Origin: Oscillospiraceae bacterium
Lineage (GTDB): Bacteria; Bacillota_A; Clostridia; Oscillospirales; Oscillospiraceae
Assembly: GCA_902786615.1 (NCBI GenBank)
Contig: CADADE010000033.1
Span: 1 to 38,807 of the forward strand
DNA: 38,807 nucleotides
Reading direction: 5' to 3'
Position 1 is the stretch's first letter. Each line of letters begins with the position of its first letter. The notes under the pieces were generated by a model. That model saw only the letters and a list, made by a program, of their open reading frames with translations, had not been told where the DNA came from and ran no database searches. Both the position numbers and the translations under genes were made by a program. This document shows positions 8,246 through 16,884 of this stretch, piece after piece.

Positions 8246-8986
8246 ATGACGAATTACATGCTGACGCTCTGCTATGACGGCACGCGCTGGCGCGGCTGGC
8301 AGAAGCAGGGCAACACCGACAAAACCATCCAGGGAAAGCTGGAAACCGCGCTCTCGCGCCTGCTGTCGCAGGAGGTCGAGGTCGCCGGCTGCGGCCGTAC
8401 CGACGCGGGCGTCCATGCGCGCGGGCAGGTCTGCTCCTTTCGCGCGGAGACCGCGATGAGCAGCGCCGAGCTTCTCGCCGCTTTGCGGGAGGTTCTGCCC
8501 GAGGATATCGGCGCACTCTCGCTGGAACCCGCGCCGCCGCGCTTTCACGCGCGGCTGAGCTGCACGGGCAAGACCTACGTCTACCGCATCTGGAACAGCG
8601 AAACGCCGAACGTGTTTGAGCGGCGTTACGTCTGGACCGTTCCGGAGACGCTCGACGAGGATGCAATGAAAAAGGCCGCGGCGCTGCTGTGCGGGCGGCA
8701 CGATTTCGCCGCCTTCTGCTCACTCAAGCGCAGCAAAAAAAGCACCGTGCGCGAGCTGCGGCACCTGGAGATCCTCCGCGAAGGCGAGGAGCTGCGCCTG
8801 GTGTTCGAGGGCGACGGCTTCCTGTACAACATGGTGCGCATCCTCACGGGGACGCTGCTGGAGGTCGGACGCGGCGAACGCAGCCCGGAGGACATGCCTT
8901 TGATCCTCGCCTCCGGAGACCGGGCAAAAGCCGGGCCGACCGCACCAGCCCAGGGTCTGACGCTGTGGAGCGTGAGTTATGAATAA
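8246..8986 (+). CDS. truA: tRNA pseudouridine synthase A
   Basis: A 246-residue protein of normal TruA length. It isomerises uridines 38-40 in the anticodon stem of tRNAs. The N-terminal LCYDGTRWRGWQKQ and the catalytic motif GCGRTDAGVHARGQV with the nucleophilic Asp at residue 53 are diagnostic. Further conserved elements follow: FHARLSCTGKTYVYRI, HDFAAFCS, and FLYNMVRILTGTLLEVG near the C-terminus. The ATG at 8246 gives the standard N-terminus, although no strong ribosome site is visible. It lies downstream of the alpha-galactosidase/DUF554 pair and ends at a terminator. Confidence 0.96.
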   Translation: MTNYMLTLCYDGTRWRGWQKQGNTDKTIQGKLETALSRLLSQEVEVAGCGRTDAGVHARGQVCSFRAETAMSSAELLAALREVLPEDIGALSLEPAPPRFHARLSCTGKTYVYRIWNSETPNVFERRYVWTVPETLDEDAMKKAAALLCGRHDFAAFCSLKRSKKSTVRELRHLEILREGEELRLVFEGDGFLYNMVRILTGTLLEVGRGERSPEDMPLILASGDRAKAGPTAPAQGLTLWSVSYE

Positions 8987-8990
8987 GTAA

Positions 8991-9018
8991 AAGCGGGGAC
9001 GCTGCAGCGTCCCCGCTT
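8991..9018 (+). terminator. Bidirectional terminator between truA and the S9 peptidase gene
   Basis: A perfect 12-bp stem (8991-9002 with 9007-9018) with a TGCA loop. The plus side runs into a T-rich tail (GATTTATTTG). It lies between converging genes and can serve both. Confidence 0.88.
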
Positions 9019-9021
9019 GAT

Positions 9022-10983
9022 TTATTTGTCGTGCTTGTCAAACCAATCGGTGATCTCCTTCAGGCGCTTGAGGCGATGACTCGGCTTGCCGCTGCGGCTG
9101 AGCTCATGGTTCTCGCCGCGAAAACACACCAGCTTCGTCTCCACGCCCTGCGCGACCAGCGCGGTGAACATCTGGTAGCCCTGGTCGACCGGGCAGCGGT
9201 AGTCCTCGAAGGCGTGGATGAACAGCGTCGGCGTTTTGACCCGGTCGGCGTATTTGAGCGGGCTGTGCCACCACAGCTTCTCCGGATCGTTCCAGAGCCC
9301 GGCGGCGTTCTGGTCGGCGGCAAAGTCCGGGCCGATATCCGACACCCCCGCGAAGCTCAGCCAGTTCGAGATCGAGCGCTGGCTGGCGCAGGCGCGGAAG
9401 CGGTCGGTGTGGCCGATGATCCAGTTGGTCATGAAGCCGCCGTAGGAGCCGCCCGTCTCAAAAAGCCGCGCCGGATCCATCGCGGGATATGCCTCCAGCG
9501 CCGCGTCCGTGAAGGCCATCAGGTCTTCATAGTCCACCGTGCCGTACTTGCCGCGGATGTCCATAAACGCGCCGCGCCCGTCCGAGCCGGTCGGATTGCA
9601 GAAGATCACAAAATAACCGCGGCTTGCCCAGAGCTGCATCTCGTGGTAGAACACCGGGCCGTAGACGGTCTTCGGGCCGCCGTGCACGTCCAGGATGACG
9701 GGATAGGTCTTTGCCGGGTCATAGTCGATGGGCTTGAGCACGAAGCCGTGCACTTCATAGCCCTCGCGCTGCACGTTCAGCGCTTCCGGCTGTGCGACAT
9801 ATCTGCCGCGCAGCGCCGCCTCGTTGAAGCGGCTGAGCTGCCGCCCCGCGCCGTCGTAAAGCTCCTGCGCCTTCATATCGTAGAGCGCGACCAGCAGGAT
9901 CTTCCCGCCGCAGACGTCGAAGCAGTCTACCGAGCCCGGACGCTCTGTTACCCGCGAGATCTCGCCGTTTTCCAGCTTGTACAGGCAGGCATCGTCAAAG
10001 CGGGTGGAGATGAAATAGAGCGCGTCGCCCACCATCTTGACGCTGCGGCCGCCGCCGTAGCGGATATCGCTGCCGACGGAGGATCCGATCGACTCACCAT
10101 AGCGGGCATAAAGCGCGATTTCGCCCGTGGCATAGTCCAGGCGGAAGAAATCGCCGTCCGTGTTGAGGCCGTAACGGTTGTCGTGCGCGAGGAGAAGGCC
10201 GAAGCTCTCGCCCGGCTCAAAGCCGATCAGAATGAAATCGTCCCGATCCTCCGCCAGGCGCGTCAGCTCCCCGGAATCCAGTTCCAGGCGGCAGAGCGCG
10301 GTTTCCCCGCTCATGGGCAGGCGCGGCTTCACCGGCGAGCAGAGGAAATAGGCGCTGCGCTTGTCCGGACTCAGGCGCAGGTTGAAGACGTTGAGGTTCT
10401 CCGCCGTCAGACGGCGGAGCTTTTTCCGTTTCGCGTCGTAGCGGAAGAGCGAGGTGTAGGTGCCTTTGGTAAAGGTGTCGCCGTTCCACCACCAGGGGAC
10501 CTGCGTGATCTCTTCATAGTCGGCGCCGTCCTTGCGTGCCTTCTGATAGGCAGCCAGCGTCTTTTTGTCGCCCGTGTACAGCTCCTCACAGCCCGGGAAG
10601 GTCTGCCCGAGCAGCAGCAGATCGCCGCCCGGCAGCGGGAGCAGCTCGGAAACGGGGATCGGGAAGGTGTAGGCGAGCTCCGCCTCGCCGCCGTCAAGCG
10701 GAAGCTTGTACCAGAGGCTTTCAATGCTCTCCTTGTCGCCCTCCTCGCGTTTCCCCGGGAAGAGGATCGTATTCTCGTCCAGATACTGAAAGCTCCGCTC
10801 TCTGCCGAAGCTCGTGAGCTTTTTCAGCCGGCTGTTTCGCCGCAGCCAGAGGCAGGAGCGGTACTCGTCCTTCTGCCGGTCGACCTCCGTCACGGCCAGG
10901 CAGGCGCTCGTCCCCTTTGGGGAAAAGCTGACCCGGGACAGAAATTTCAATTTGCAAAATTCGTCGATGGCGATCGGTTTCAT
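9022..10983 (-). CDS. S9 family serine peptidase (acylaminoacyl-peptidase type)
   Basis: A 653-residue two-domain enzyme: an N-terminal beta-propeller (roughly residues 1-390) and a C-terminal alpha/beta hydrolase. The nucleophile lies in GGSYGGFMTN (Ser513), the acid in FEDYRCPVDQ (Asp594) and the base in GENHELS (His626), the order of the prolyl oligopeptidase clan. HGGPKTVYG forms the oxyanion region. It should cleave short peptides or remove blocked N-terminal residues in the cytosol; no signal peptide is present. The propeller begins FLSRVSFSPKGTSACLAV. ATG 10983 follows a GGAAAG site. It lies 21 bases behind the HD hydrolase gene and is probably cotranscribed with it. Confidence 0.94.
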   Translation of the reverse strand: MKPIAIDEFCKLKFLSRVSFSPKGTSACLAVTEVDRQKDEYRSCLWLRRNSRLKKLTSFGRERSFQYLDENTILFPGKREEGDKESIESLWYKLPLDGGEAELAYTFPIPVSELLPLPGGDLLLLGQTFPGCEELYTGDKKTLAAYQKARKDGADYEEITQVPWWWNGDTFTKGTYTSLFRYDAKRKKLRRLTAENLNVFNLRLSPDKRSAYFLCSPVKPRLPMSGETALCRLELDSGELTRLAEDRDDFILIGFEPGESFGLLLAHDNRYGLNTDGDFFRLDYATGEIALYARYGESIGSSVGSDIRYGGGRSVKMVGDALYFISTRFDDACLYKLENGEISRVTERPGSVDCFDVCGGKILLVALYDMKAQELYDGAGRQLSRFNEAALRGRYVAQPEALNVQREGYEVHGFVLKPIDYDPAKTYPVILDVHGGPKTVYGPVFYHEMQLWASRGYFVIFCNPTGSDGRGAFMDIRGKYGTVDYEDLMAFTDAALEAYPAMDPARLFETGGSYGGFMTNWIIGHTDRFRACASQRSISNWLSFAGVSDIGPDFAADQNAAGLWNDPEKLWWHSPLKYADRVKTPTLFIHAFEDYRCPVDQGYQMFTALVAQGVETKLVCFRGENHELSRSGKPSHRLKRLKEITDWFDKHDK

Positions 10984-11004
10984 GTTCTTTCCGCCTTTCT
11001 TTTT

Positions 11005-12012
11005 CTATTCTCCGCAAAGCCAGCCATCCTGCGGCTCGGCCAGAAACGACTGCAGATCATGCCGGAATTCTTCATCGAGTTCCGACACGCGGCCGCGGCC
11101 CGCGACCAGCGGATCGATCCAGCGCTTTTTGGCCGGGATGACCCGGCGCTTCTCCCGGGGCGCGGCCTCGTCCGTCCGCATCCGGTGCAGCGCACGAAAG
11201 TCCCGCCACGCCCGGCACGTTTTTGCGTCTTCCTCCAGTTTGGCGATGACCGCCGGCTCCGTTCCTCCGAGATCAGCCTCGGTGAGCACGCCGCGGCGCA
11301 GCGCCTCCGCCAGCACTTCCGACAGCCTCTGCATCGCGTAGCGATCCTCGTCGGACACGTAGACCCTTGCGCAGCGCAGCGCCGTGCGCGCAAAGCCGAG
11401 CGCCGCCGACAGGTCCCCGAACGCAAGCTCGATCTGCCCGTCCGGCGCGGTGGAAACGCGCAGGTCGTTATACCATGCCTCCAGTTCCTCCGGTGAGGCA
11501 AAAGCGTAGGCGAGGGCGTTGCCCACCGTGTACTCCAGCCGGTCGGACGACAGGCGCGGCGCGTCATTGTCTGCGACCGGGTAGCGGTGATAGTCCGTCA
11601 CCGCGCCCAGTGGGATCTCCAGCTCCGCCAGCAGCCGCCCGATCTCCGCGCTGCCGCGCAGGATCTCCTCCGTGCGCGCCTCCGTCGCCTCCTGGCGCAG
11701 ATAATCGCCCCGCAGAAAATCCACCACATGGGCGAAAACGGGCGTTGCGATATCGTGAAACAGCGCCGCGAGCGTCTGCGCCCGGTCGCCGGTGAAGTGC
11801 CAGACGATCAGCGCCGCGCCCAGACTGTGAGAAAAGCGCGAGTATCCGGGCAGGTTCTGAAAACGAGGAAAGGACGTATACTCGCAGCCGCAGTTCATGC
11901 CCACGTCCTGCAGCCGGCGCAGCGCCGGCGTTTCGAGAAAGGGCGGCAGAAAGGCCGGGATCTCCGCGTGGTACAGGCCGGGCAGCACATTTCCGCTTTT
12001 TCGCTTTTCCAT
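11005..12012 (-). CDS. HD domain phosphohydrolase
   Basis: A 335-residue protein with HD-superfamily metal ligands: RFSHSLGAA (His62), LAALFHDIATPVFAH with the His86-Asp87 pair, and a later Asp-rich segment (NDAPRLSSDRLEYTVG). This resembles dGTPase-related and (p)ppGpp-type HD proteins, so it probably hydrolyses a nucleotide phosphate, but the substrate is unknown. The frame is open further upstream, yet ATG 12012 was chosen because AAGGAG stands just before it and a consensus promoter lies between it and the longer start. It heads an operon with the S9 peptidase. Confidence 0.85.
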   Translation of the reverse strand: MEKRKSGNVLPGLYHAEIPAFLPPFLETPALRRLQDVGMNCGCEYTSFPRFQNLPGYSRFSHSLGAALIVWHFTGDRAQTLAALFHDIATPVFAHVVDFLRGDYLRQEATEARTEEILRGSAEIGRLLAELEIPLGAVTDYHRYPVADNDAPRLSSDRLEYTVGNALAYAFASPEELEAWYNDLRVSTAPDGQIELAFGDLSAALGFARTALRCARVYVSDEDRYAMQRLSEVLAEALRRGVLTEADLGGTEPAVIAKLEEDAKTCRAWRDFRALHRMRTDEAAPREKRRVIPAKKRWIDPLVAGRGRVSELDEEFRHDLQSFLAEPQDGWLCGE

Positions 12013-12051
12013 GCGATTTTCTCCTTTCGCGGCGCTTCGATGATACATTTT

Positions 12052-12080
12052 ATTATACATGCCGGCCGCCCGCTTTTCAA
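12052..12080 (-). promoter_or_regulatory. Sigma-A promoter of the HD/S9 operon
   Basis: Minus-strand TTGAAA (12075-12080), 17-base spacer, TATAAT (12052-12057). Its place confirms the shorter start of the HD gene. Confidence 0.85.
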
Positions 12081-12130
12081 CTCTCCGACGTACATGACAC
12101 GGGCCAAAAAACGTCTTTTGAAAAACCTTC

Positions 12131-12159
12131 TTGCCAATTTTGTCCCTTTCGTGTAGTAT
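12131..12159 (+). promoter_or_regulatory. Promoter of the small lipoprotein gene
   Basis: TTGCCA (12131-12136), 17-base spacer, TAGTAT (12154-12159), divergent from the HD promoter about 70 bases away. Confidence 0.75.
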
Positions 12160-12205
12160 GGAAGCAAGAGGCAAACGGCAATCCGATCAACAAAAGGAGG
12201 AGCTT

Positions 12206-12559
12206 ATGAAAGGTCTGACATGCTTTGTTCTGATCCTGGCGATGCTGCTGGCGCTTGCGGCCTGCGGCGGCGAACCCGATCCCAACGTCGGCGTCTATGT
12301 GGCCGAGACCGCCGAAATGAGCGGCATTTCCATCAGCGTGGACGCCGTATTTGACGGCGGCCTGACCTTCAACCTGAAGGACGGCGGCAGGGCCGTGATG
12401 ACGACGGGCGGCCAGGATTATAACCTGCGCTGGGCGCTGGACGGCGAGGACCTCACGATCACCGCCGCCGACGGCGAATACACCGGCACCCTGGCCGACG
12501 GCGTCATGGTCCTGAGCATGGGCGAAGGCGTCACGATCACGTTCAGCAAAGAGGGCTGA
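12206..12559 (+). CDS. Small secreted lipoprotein
   Basis: A 117-residue protein with a lipoprotein signal peptide: Lys3 positive start, hydrophobic stretch FVLILAMLLAL and lipobox ALAAC with Cys20 as the lipidation site. The mature part is a small beta-rich domain with repeated strands (VYVAETAEMSGISISVDAV, LTFNLKDGGRAVMTTGG, EDLTITAADGEYTG), of the kind found in many Clostridia lipoproteins of unknown function. AAGGAGG six bases before ATG 12206 sets the start. It has its own promoter and terminator, so it is monocistronic. It should be anchored to the outer face of the membrane. Confidence 0.85.
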   Translation: MKGLTCFVLILAMLLALAACGGEPDPNVGVYVAETAEMSGISISVDAVFDGGLTFNLKDGGRAVMTTGGQDYNLRWALDGEDLTITAADGEYTGTLADGVMVLSMGEGVTITFSKEG

Positions 12560-12569
12560 ACGCCGATGA

Positions 12570-12605
12570 AAAACACACCCCGGTTTTCAAACCGGGGTGT
12601 GTTTT
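12570..12605 (+). terminator. Terminator of the small lipoprotein gene (bidirectional)
   Basis: A 16-bp stem (12570-12585 with 12590-12605) has A-runs on one side and T-runs on the other. It lies between converging lipoprotein genes and should work both ways. Confidence 0.92.
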
Positions 12606-12640
12606 TGCCCTGCTCGGGCTTTTTGCCGGACGCCCTGCGC

Positions 12641-13315
12641 TCAGGACTTTCCTGCTTCGTGCGCGTCTTTCGCCGCCTTCACGACTTCCGCCGGAAGGTC
12701 GGAGGCGTTCTTGATGATAAAGTCATACCAGGCCGGGCTCGTCCAGTCGGCGCTGTGGCCGATCAGAAAATCCTTCTTGTTCTTGTAGCTGAGATCGGGG
12801 TCAAAGCGGTCAACCAGCAGCGCCAGCGTCGCCCAGCCGTAGCGGCCGTCTTCGGTCTTGACCAGGCCGCGCTCTCCCTGTGCCGTGTAAACGGTCACGC
12901 GAACGCCGTCGTCGATCACGCCGAGCTGCTGTCCGTCGCTCGCCGCGCTCACCAGCAGGATGCCCTGGCCATAGCTGCCCTGCGCGTACTTGATCCGGAC
13001 CTGATTCGGGGGAAGAAGCTGTTCTTTCTCCGGCAGAACGACTCTCGAATCGGCGGCAGCGACCGTCTTGAGCAGATCGCTGTAATAGGGATCCTCCGTC
13101 GGCGCGGGCGTGGGCGCGGGCGTCACCACGGGCAGCGGTGCGGGCGTGGGCGCGGGGGTCGGTTCGGGTGTGGGTTCTGCCGTCGCTTCCGGAGCCGCTG
13201 TCGGTTCGACGTTTGCGGTCTGCCCGGCGGGGCTGTTGGCATTGCCGCAGGCCGTAAGAGAAAGCATCGTCGCGATCAGCAGCAGCGCGGCAATCAGTCT
13301 GACTGTTCTTTTCAT
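12641..13315 (-). CDS. Lipoprotein with Pro/Thr/Ala linker and SH3-like domain
   Basis: A 224-residue lipoprotein. It has a signal peptide (KRTVRLIAALLLIATMLS) and lipobox LTAC, then a long low-complexity linker of PTPEPTPAP and PTPAP repeats (about residues 40-75) that acts as a spacer through the wall. The C-terminal domain contains VRVTVYTAQGERGLVKTEDG followed by RYGWATLALL, which is the usual pattern of a bacterial SH3 domain, so it may bind peptidoglycan. GGAGG eight bases before ATG 13315 fixes the start; an in-frame ATG five codons upstream is less well placed. No enzymatic motif is seen. It lies downstream of the M42 peptidase gene on the same strand. Confidence 0.82.
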   Translation of the reverse strand: MKRTVRLIAALLLIATMLSLTACGNANSPAGQTANVEPTAAPEATAEPTPEPTPAPTPAPLPVVTPAPTPAPTEDPYYSDLLKTVAAADSRVVLPEKEQLLPPNQVRIKYAQGSYGQGILLVSAASDGQQLGVIDDGVRVTVYTAQGERGLVKTEDGRYGWATLALLVDRFDPDLSYKNKKDFLIGHSADWTSPAWYDFIIKNASDLPAEVVKAAKDAHEAGKS

Positions 13316-13385
13316 TTCTGTGTCCTCCACATTTTTCTTTGCAGTAAAAAACTGCGGATTTTTATGATTATTCCTGCCGGCGCTT

Positions 13386-14423
13386 TCAGCGCGTCAGATA
13401 GGCCAGCAGCAGCTCATAGGTATTGCGCAGGCCGTCCAGGTGCGTGCGCTCGTAACCGTGGCTGTTCCGCGTACCGGGGCCGATGGCCGCGTGGCGGATG
13501 TCATAGCCCGCGAGGACGCTTCCGTCGCCGTCCGTGCCGTAATGCGGGGTGAAAAAGTCCATCACATAGTCCACGCCCGCGTCGATGGCCGCCTGCCGCA
13601 GCTCGTTGGTCATGCCCCAGTGGTATGGGAAGCGGGAGTCCTTGGCGAAAATGGACACCTTGTGCTCGTCGGAGTTCTGATCCGGGCCGGTCGGCGCGAT
13701 GTCGACGGCGAGGATGTCCTCCACGTCCGCCGGCAGCCAGGCCGTACCGTGGCCGATCTCCTCGAACATGGCAAAGTAGGCATAGACCCTGCGTTTGAGG
13801 GCGACGCCCTCCTCCCGAAGCGCCCTGATCGCCGTCAGAAGCACGGCGGCGCAGGCCTTGTCGTCAATAAAGCGGGATTTGAGATATCCGCCCGCGAGCC
13901 GAAAGCGCGGCTCAAGGGCGATCATATCCCCGGTCTCGATGCCGAGCGCGCGCACGTCGGCGGCGCTTTTCACGTCCTCATCCAGCACGACGCAGACATT
14001 CGTGCGAAAGTCCGGCAGCACGCTGCGCAGCTCCTCCTCGGTCACATGGATCGAATTCGGCGTGCGGCAGACGGCGCCGGTATAGACCTTTCCGTCCCGG
14101 GTGTGGACGCGGACGTTCTCCGTCACGCAGTAGAAGGGGTAGAGCCCGCCCACCGGACAGACGTTCAGCGTGCCGTCGGCGTTCAGATGGCGCACCATCA
14201 GGCCGATATCGTCCAGATGCGCCGTCACCGCAAGGGCGCGGCCCTCGCCGCCGAGCTCGGCGATCACGCCGCCCTTGTGCGTCAGGCGGTACGGCACGCC
14301 GAGCTCGTCGAGCATCGCGGCGATCAGCGCCTGGATCTCCTCATACTGGCCGGTGGTGCTGTCCACCTCGAGCAGGCGCTCAAAGGTTTTCAGGCAATAG
14401 CTTTCGTCAAAAGGTCTCATCAT
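13386..14423 (-). CDS. M42 family metallo-aminopeptidase
   Basis: A 345-residue protein of the M42 glutamyl-aminopeptidase/cellulase-M family, which forms large tetrahedral cytosolic peptidases. Metal-binding motifs are in the family order: AVTAHLDDIG (His69), FIDDKACAAVLL, FEEIGHG with the catalytic Glu, VDIAPTGPDQN and the C-terminal TRNSHGYERTH. It should trim peptides from their N-termini with two divalent metals. Two ATGs stand in tandem at 14423 and 14420; the first is six bases after AAGGAGA. That ribosome site overlaps the stop of the upstream MATE gene, so the two are translationally linked. Confidence 0.93.
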   Translation of the reverse strand: MMRPFDESYCLKTFERLLEVDSTTGQYEEIQALIAAMLDELGVPYRLTHKGGVIAELGGEGRALAVTAHLDDIGLMVRHLNADGTLNVCPVGGLYPFYCVTENVRVHTRDGKVYTGAVCRTPNSIHVTEEELRSVLPDFRTNVCVVLDEDVKSAADVRALGIETGDMIALEPRFRLAGGYLKSRFIDDKACAAVLLTAIRALREEGVALKRRVYAYFAMFEEIGHGTAWLPADVEDILAVDIAPTGPDQNSDEHKVSIFAKDSRFPYHWGMTNELRQAAIDAGVDYVMDFFTPHYGTDGDGSVLAGYDIRHAAIGPGTRNSHGYERTHLDGLRNTYELLLAYLTR

Positions 14424-14433
14424 CGAGGTCTCC

Positions 14434-15825
14434 TTATGCTTGTTTGAGCGGGTTCCAGTTCCCGCGCAGGTAATACAGGCTGAACAGGATAAACAGCAGC
14501 ACATTGTGCCCGATCATGCAGCCCCAGGCGGCTTCCAGCCCGAGCCGCAGCAGCACCGTGCAGATCCAGGTGCCGAGGATGCGCACGCCCCACATGCCGG
14601 TCATGTTGATGACGAAGGGGATCTTCGTCTTGCCCGCGCCCTGCAGCATGCCCTCCAGCGCGATGCTCACGCCGTAGATCGGCTCGGAGCAGGCCACCAT
14701 CCGCAGCACCGTCACGCCCAGCGCGATCACCGCCGGATCCTTGCTGAACAGGCCCACCAGCGGCGGCGCAAAAGCGAAAAGCAGCGCGCCGGAGACGAGC
14801 ATCAGCGCCACTTCCAGAAATACGATCGTTCCGGCGAGCTTTTTCTGCCGCGGCAGATCCCGCGCGCCGATGGCGTTGCCGGTCAGCGTGGCCGCAGCCT
14901 GCATCATGCCGAAGCCCGGAATATAGAAAGCCGATTCCACCGTGTTGGCGATGATATGCGCGGCCGCGGACACCGGGCCGAGGGCGTTGATCATCGCGGC
15001 GAAGGCGACATAGCCGAGCGAGGTGCCAAAGCGCTGCAGCATATTCGGGAAGGAGACGCGCAGGCAGGGCCGCAGCAGCTCCCAGTCCGGCCGCAGGGAC
15101 TGGCCGCGCGGCGAGATCACCGGATGCCGGAAGAACATCAGCGTCAGTGCCAGGCCGCCGAAGACGAAGGACACCGCGCTCGCCACCGCCGCGCCGATCA
15201 CGCCCCAGCCCGCGCCCCACATCGGCACGCGCAGGCCGAAAACTGATATCGAACGCTGCTCGTAGATCAGCAGGAAGTTCAGCACCACGTTAATAAGGTT
15301 CACGCCGATCCCCACGCGCATCGGGGTCTTCGTATCGCCCGCCGCGCGCAGCACCGTGCCGAAGATCGTGCTGGCGCTGCGAAAGAGCATCGGCAGATAG
15401 AGGATGAAGAAATAGCGCGCCGCGGTGGCGCGGATGGCGGGATCCACCTGCATCCAGACCGGCACCTGACGGCTGAGCGCGAGCGGGATGGCGGTAAAGA
15501 GCAGCCCAAGCACCAGCACCGCCAGTACTGACTGGCCCGCCGCCTTGCGCGCCTTCTCCTTCTCGCCCGCGCCGAGACGCTGGGCGATGTAGGCCAGAAA
15601 GCCCACGCCGAAGGCCGAGACCGTGCCGTTGACGAGCCAGCCGACCGTGCTGGTCGAGCCGACGGCGGCGGTGGCCTCGGTACCGAGCGAGCCGACCATG
15701 GCCGTGTCGATATACTGCACGGCCGTGCCCATGGCCATCTCGATCATGGCGGGGCCGGCCAGCGCAAACACCGTCGGCAGCAGGCTCAGATCAAATATCG
15801 ACTTTTTCCCACGCAGTTTATCCAT
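14434..15825 (-). CDS. MATE family efflux transporter (second copy)
   Basis: A 463-residue membrane protein with about twelve hydrophobic segments. Its MATE N-terminus is FALAGPAMIEMAMGTAVQYI followed by DTAMVGSLG, and the second half repeats the pattern (MLQRFGTSLGYVAF). It is only distantly like the copy at 2406-3770. It is probably a cation-coupled drug exporter of unknown substrate. No Shine-Dalgarno motif precedes ATG 15825, and the promoter lies so close that the mRNA would start about three bases before the ATG, so it may be a leaderless message. It forms an operon with the M42 peptidase; the gap is 10 bases. Confidence 0.93.
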   Translation of the reverse strand: MDKLRGKKSIFDLSLLPTVFALAGPAMIEMAMGTAVQYIDTAMVGSLGTEATAAVGSTSTVGWLVNGTVSAFGVGFLAYIAQRLGAGEKEKARKAAGQSVLAVLVLGLLFTAIPLALSRQVPVWMQVDPAIRATAARYFFILYLPMLFRSASTIFGTVLRAAGDTKTPMRVGIGVNLINVVLNFLLIYEQRSISVFGLRVPMWGAGWGVIGAAVASAVSFVFGGLALTLMFFRHPVISPRGQSLRPDWELLRPCLRVSFPNMLQRFGTSLGYVAFAAMINALGPVSAAAHIIANTVESAFYIPGFGMMQAAATLTGNAIGARDLPRQKKLAGTIVFLEVALMLVSGALLFAFAPPLVGLFSKDPAVIALGVTVLRMVACSEPIYGVSIALEGMLQGAGKTKIPFVINMTGMWGVRILGTWICTVLLRLGLEAAWGCMIGHNVLLFILFSLYYLRGNWNPLKQA

Positions 15826-15834
15826 AGCAGGGAT

Positions 15835-15863
15835 ATTTTAGCATAAAGGCAGCATGCACACAA
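15835..15863 (-). promoter_or_regulatory. Promoter directly abutting the MATE start codon
   Basis: Minus-strand TTGTGT (15858-15863), 17-base spacer, TAAAAT (15835-15840). The expected start point is near 15828, against an ATG at 15825, which predicts a leaderless mRNA. Confidence 0.65.
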
Positions 15864-15876
15864 CCGTTTCACATCA

Positions 15877-15908
15877 AAAATCGCCCGTCCATACGGACGG
15901 GCGATTTT
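15877..15908 (-). terminator. Terminator of the rplJ-rplL operon
   Basis: A 14-bp perfect stem (15877-15890 with 15895-15908) with an ATAC-type loop, 22 bases past the rplL stop. The stem begins and ends in A/T runs that give the U-tract on the minus strand. Confidence 0.92.
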
Positions 15909-15929
15909 GTGTTTTGTTTTGACGATCTC

Positions 15930-16316
15930 TTACTTGAGTTCGACAGTGGCGCCGACGGCTTCGAGCTTGGCCTTGAGCTCTTCGCCCTCTTCCTTGGAGA
16001 CGGCTTCCTTGATCTTGGCGGGAACGCCTTCGACCAGAGCCTTGGCGTCAGCCAGGCCGAGGCCGGTGATGCCGCGGACTTCCTTGATGACCTTGATCTT
16101 CTCAGCACCGAAGCTGGTCATGACAACGTCAAACTCGGTCTGCTCCTCGACGACCGGAGCGGCAGCGCCGGTGGCAGGGCCAGCAGCGACGGCAGCGGCG
16201 GAAACGCCGAAGGTGTCTTCCAGAGCATGGACGAGCTCGCTGAGCTCGAGAACGGTGAGGCCCTTGATGGACTCGATCAGGGCAGCGATTTTTTCACTCA
16301 TTGTAATTTCCTCCAT
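15930..16316 (-). CDS. rplL: 50S ribosomal protein L7/L12
   Basis: A 128-residue protein, as expected for L7/L12. The N-terminal dimerisation domain ([20 protein letters not shown]) is joined by an Ala/Gly/Pro-rich hinge to the C-terminal factor-binding domain ([20 protein letters not shown], then [19 protein letters not shown]). It forms the flexible stalk that recruits elongation factors and GTPases to the ribosome, bound to L10. ATG 16316 follows a GGAGG site. It is the second gene of the rplJ-rplL operon and ends at a strong terminator, so rpoB is not part of this transcript here. Confidence 0.98.
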   Translation of the reverse strand: MEEITMSEKIAALIESIKGLTVLELSELVHALEDTFGVSAAAVAAGPATGAAAPVVEEQTEFDVVMTSFGAEKIKVIKEVRGITGLGLADAKALVEGVPAKIKEAVSKEEGEELKAKLEAVGATVELK

Positions 16317-16337
16317 TAAAATCTTTGTGGTCTGCGA

Positions 16338-16871
16338 TTATTCCGCAGTTTCGGCAGCGGGGGTCTCGATGGAGCCGCCCTTCTGCTCCAGGATCTGACC
16401 GAGGCAAACGGCCAGGCCGGTGATGGGTGCGATCATGGTGCCCAGGACCTTGGCGTACAGGGTGTCCTTGCTCTCCAGCTCGGACATCTCGGCGATTTCC
16501 TTCTCATTGAGGACCTTGCCTTCCATGAAGGCGGCCTTAATGTTGAAGCGCTCGTTGAGCTTCTTGCTGTACTCGCTGAGGATACGGAAAGGAGCGATGG
16601 GGTCATTCTCGGCGGTTGCCAGAGAGGTGGTGCCGTTGAGGACGGAGTCGAGCTCGTTCATCCCCAGCTTGTCCAGAGCCTTTCTGGTCAGGGTGTTCTT
16701 GACGACCGTGTATTCCACGCCGTCCTTGCGCAGATCGGTACGCAGAGCGGTATCCTCGGCTACGGTGATGCCCTTGTAGTCGACCAGGATGCCGGCGCCT
16801 GCGTTCTTGATGCGCTCGGCCAGAGCTTCGACGATCGCCTGCTTCTCGCTAAGAACCTTTGCGTTTGGCAT
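16338..16871 (-). CDS. rplJ: 50S ribosomal protein L10
   Basis: A 177-residue L10. It begins VLSEKQAIVEALAERIKNAG and continues with ILVDYKGITVAEDTALRTDL, the usual rRNA-binding domain, with the C-terminal helix that carries L7/L12 dimers. The tail is Glu/Ala-rich. ATG 16871 is preceded by GGAGGTG. Expression is controlled by the L10 leader upstream, where free L10-L12 complex binds the mRNA. Together with rplL it makes the ribosomal stalk base. The upstream frame that stays open into the leader is not coding. Confidence 0.98.
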   Translation of the reverse strand: MPNAKVLSEKQAIVEALAERIKNAGAGILVDYKGITVAEDTALRTDLRKDGVEYTVVKNTLTRKALDKLGMNELDSVLNGTTSLATAENDPIAPFRILSEYSKKLNERFNIKAAFMEGKVLNEKEIAEMSELESKDTLYAKVLGTMIAPITGLAVCLGQILEQKGGSIETPAAETAE

Positions 16872-16884
16872 GTGTGATTTTCAC

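Noticed and set aside
9031..11496. Long plus-strand open frame opposite the S9 peptidase and HD gene
   Set aside because: No family features, crosses two real genes on the other strand, and has no start signals.
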